A stretch of DNA of 64,000 nt, taken from positions 15,624,001 to 15,688,000 of the forward strand of contig OZ316895.1 of NCBI GenBank assembly GCA_973895155.1, read 5' to 3'. This document shows positions 61,279-64,000 of this stretch, piece after piece (positions within the stretch are counted from its first letter, which is position 1; each line of letters starts with the position of its first letter). Below the pieces are notes generated by a model that was given only the letters and a program-made list of their open reading frames with translations, was not told where the DNA came from and made no database searches. This stretch comes from Marsupella aquatica. Taxonomy: Eukaryota; Marchantiophyta. Both the position numbers and the translations under genes were made by a program.

Positions 61279-62114
61279 ACCGCATGTTAAATCTACAACA
61301 AGTTAATGTTCCCCCATTTTTGTGGGGCTCTGCACACTGCTCGTCCCAGACCCTGATGTTGCTGCCCGCTCCCGCCCGAGTTTGCGAGAACATAACCAAG
61401 ACTCTTCTATTTTGTCACCTGTTCCGGCCTGATCAACTTTGTGCCATCAACTTCGGGTTTATGTTTTGGCACCTTTCATTTGTTGTCGCCTGCTCCGGCT
61501 CAATTGACTTTGTGTCATCAACTTCTTTCTCGTGGAGTCTTGGTTTATGTTCTGACAACACTTCTTTCCAATTGAGTCAAGTTTGTTTAATTTGTAATAC
61601 TTAGAGTCTAAGTGTTGCAGAGCTTATTACTTTGGTTAAGAGTCAAGATTGATAGAGTCTTGGTTAATGTTTTGCCAAATGCTTCTTTTTTATGGAGTTG
61701 TGGTTTATGTTTTGGCAACACTTCTTTCCAATGGATTCATGTATGTTTAGTAATAGAGTAAGTGTTAAGGAAGAGCCTGGTACTTTGGATAAGAGTCAAT
61801 AATGATTAATGATACAGTCTTGATTTATGTTCTAGCAAACTTGGGCCGGAGTGGGCCGGGGGAGTGGGCAGCAGCATTGGGGACTTGGGCCGGAGGGGGT
61901 GCATGACAACAAGTGACTGGTGCCAGAACATAAACCTGAGGTCGATGGCACAAAATTGATCGCGCTGGAATGGATGACAAAATTGTAGAGTATTGATTTA
62001 TGTTTTGGCAAACTCCGGCCATAGCGGGCAGCAGCATTTGGGACTGGAACAGGCAATGTACGGGCCCTTGAGAAAAGTGGGGAGCATTAACTTGTTGTAG
62101 ATTTAAAGTGCGGT
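61279..62114. mobile_element. Mutator-type non-autonomous element with long inverted repeats
   Basis: An 836-bp element whose ends, ACCGCATGTTAAATCTAC and (complement) ACCGCACTTTAAATCTAC, open about 220-bp inverted arms (61279-61500 and 61888-62114). The arms share AACAAGTTAATG, GCTGCCCGCT and TTTATGTT(T/C)TGGCACC. A perfect 9-bp target duplication ATTTTGAAG lies at 61270-61278 and 62115-62123. The 9-bp size and long arms point to the Mutator superfamily. The loop has no transposase but contains a repeated GTCTTGGTTTATGTTCTG phrase. Confidence 0.9.
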
Positions 62115-62123
62115 ATTTTGAAG

Positions 62124-64000
62124 TAGTATTTCAACAAATATAGGAAAAAATAAAGTTGTACCTCTTAGAAATTTGCTTGATTGATGTGCAAATGCAAAAA
62201 GCCTTATTTGATGAGGATAGTCCAACCTTGAGAAATTATTTGATAGAGTCATCACAGTTTCCTTTGATACCTTGTGGTAGCAGCCGAGGTTAACAAAGAA
62301 AAACCCCCTGCCACTAGTAAATCTTCAAAGCTGGGCCCGCATCGAGGCAAGGGTTTGGGTTTACAGCTTACACCCAAAAGGTTAGATTTTACGCACCTAT
62401 CACCCAAATTTCACTTCTACCCGGTCTGACGAAATGAAAGATTCCCATGGTCACAGGTAACACGTGTAAGGCTGTGCTCCACCCCCGGCCGACACAATTG
62501 AGGAGGCCGGCAGGACAAACTGGGCATTCGAAACCCGAAAGAATTTGTGAGTCGCCTCCTCGTGGCCATGGAACCCCATTCGAGAGGGTATCACGAAGTG
62601 GGATACACCCCGAGAATGGGGCCTCCAGTGCTCCACGTGGAGATGACCCATCTCGATGAGCAAGAATATTTTCTGCTGAATGTAATTATTGCAAATAGTT
62701 CGTTTTAGGAATCCCTGGATTTCCGGAAACGATGTTTTTCACCAGTCAGATTTCCTGGCACGCTGGCATGATCGCAGTCTATTGTGGTTGTCGTAAACTC
62801 TAGATTCTCAATCCATTTACCCACGAGTCAAGGATCCAAACGACCACTTTAGAGCTAAGTAATCTTGTTTTGTATGGTTTAGCTGCATCATAAAACCTTC
62901 GAAAATCACCCACCCGATACTTTTGTTTTACTCCCACCCTAAATTTTGATTCAGGTCCCTTTAGATAGATGAAAACCAAAACGAACTTTACCAGAAAAAA
63001 ATGTTGCCCTGTTTCCGTTTCAGCTTTCCCTTATTTGTTTGTCCACCATACAGTTTTGTCTTTGCTAAGGGTCATTGTGGAGTCATTGTGAGCTTTGAAA
63101 TGATGATAGACACCGTGGTATATGTGGTCATTTTAAAATTTTAATATACATCATTCTCTCCATGCACATCATTTCTTACATGCACATGAATTTTGGTGGG
63201 GCCATCTCATTCTCCCCATGCACATACTTTTTGAGTTTTTGTATGTATATACATTTTGGTTGGACCCTAGAGTTATGGTCTAGAGACTTCACTCTAAAAG
63301 GCTACACCTCAACTCTAGTTTCCCTTATTGCTTTATAAGTAAGATGAGCTAAAATAGGGCTATCCTTAAATCTAGGGAGATCTGATAGTCCAAAATAAAT
63401 CCTAAACCTTGGCCTGATAAACTGAGGGGTTATTCTGGTCAAACACTCTCAGAAGCCGGAAGAGTTTAGAGTGAGTGAGGGTGCAATCTTTCAAAATTGG
63501 TAATTCTCTCCATTCTTCATAAAAGTTGACAATATATTAGGCTCTTTGGAAAATGTATTTCCAAGCCAATAGAATGATCCCAAGAACAATTCATGGTTGC
63601 ATAGCAAGGGAACATTTGAAAGGAAAGTTTTGCTAAGAAATTTGTTTCTGGAAGTGAGAAGAGTGAGGATGTAGCGTGTGTCCATGGGGCTAGTAGGTGC
63701 TGGGTTCATCTTAGCCTCTTTCCACAAACTTCTCTTTCTGAATTTCATAAGAGCTTAAGTAAATGTATATATTACACTACCAAAAAATAAGAAAACCAAA
63801 CCTGCAAAACAGGCTTTGGAAAAAACAAGGGAAAACCCCAAGGAAGTTAAAAGAGCCAGAAAGCTAGAGAGTACTTACATGAGCAAAAGAACTACAGTAG
63901 AGCCCTACTGAAAAGCCCGGTACTGCCTTCCTAAGCAGGAGATATATAGAAAACCCAAGTAAGACTTCCTAATGCTGGTCTTGCTTTCTCTCTCTGGCAG
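62124..64000. other. Right-edge region, no gene recognised
   Basis: AT-rich sequence with a moderately GC-rich block near 62.45-62.65 kb carrying overlapping 70-codon frames on both strands. None has a motif. The last 300 bp are purine-rich and non-coding. Confidence 0.4.

Noticed and set aside
1-64000. CRISPR arrays, prokaryotic operons, rRNA or tRNA genes
   Set aside because: No repeat-spacer arrays, no clustered co-directional genes with ribosome binding sites, and no conserved rRNA or tRNA sequence was seen.

Overview
This window is nuclear DNA from a land plant. The evidence is a germin-like cupin, a plant-type Rubisco-methyltransferase-family SET gene, an HMA (heavy-metal-associated) protein of the HPP/HIPP type, a Ty1-copia element with an initiator-tRNA-Met primer site, a plant L1-type LINE, and a DUF7869-type gene of the kind known from mosses and other spore-bearing plants. 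A moss, liverwort, lycophyte or fern fits best; the species cannot be fixed from the sequence. All reading was by eye, so splice sites and repeat edges are manual calls.

Host genes are sparse. From left to right they are: a 15-exon SET-domain gene (about 5.9-11.6 kb, +) whose hand-spliced frame stays open throughout; a two-exon germin-like gene (12.9-14.1 kb, -); a gene with an HMA domain at its C-terminus behind a Gln/His-rich region (41.6-42.8 kb, -, 5' end unresolved); and an intact, intronless KIN17 homologue (54.0-55.3 kb, +). Two very weak candidates (5.2-5.7 kb and 45.7-46.1 kb) could not be identified.

Most of the rest is mobile DNA. A pair of oppositely oriented CACTA-like relics lies at 0.9-1.8 and 18.4-19.5 kb. 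From 19.9 to 32.6 kb lies a 12.7-kb unit with imperfect terminal inverted repeats, subterminal GTGTACATTT repeats at both ends, and three decayed but recognisable genes: a minus-strand DUF8039-like/DUF7869 transposase-like gene, a plus-strand intron-containing gene joining a ParB-like motif to an N4/N6-type DNA methyltransferase domain, and a plus-strand FCP1-like (HAD) phosphatase. The unit is studded with a 27-bp hairpin-forming minisatellite. This is the most unusual object in the window and looks like a large cargo-carrying plant DNA transposon. Next come a solo LTR (TSD CATAA), a complete but dead copia element of the same LTR family (33.4-40.1 kb, TSD AATGG) with a small 9-bp-TSD MITE in its leader, a 5'-truncated L1 LINE (46.4-50.7 kb, 17-bp TSD), a third related solo LTR carrying a VNTR (60.2-60.6 kb, TSD GAGCA), and a Mutator-type non-autonomous element (61.3-62.1 kb, perfect 9-bp TSD).

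The host genes have no evident shared pathway and sit as single genes between transposon insertions, as is usual in a repeat-rich plant genome.
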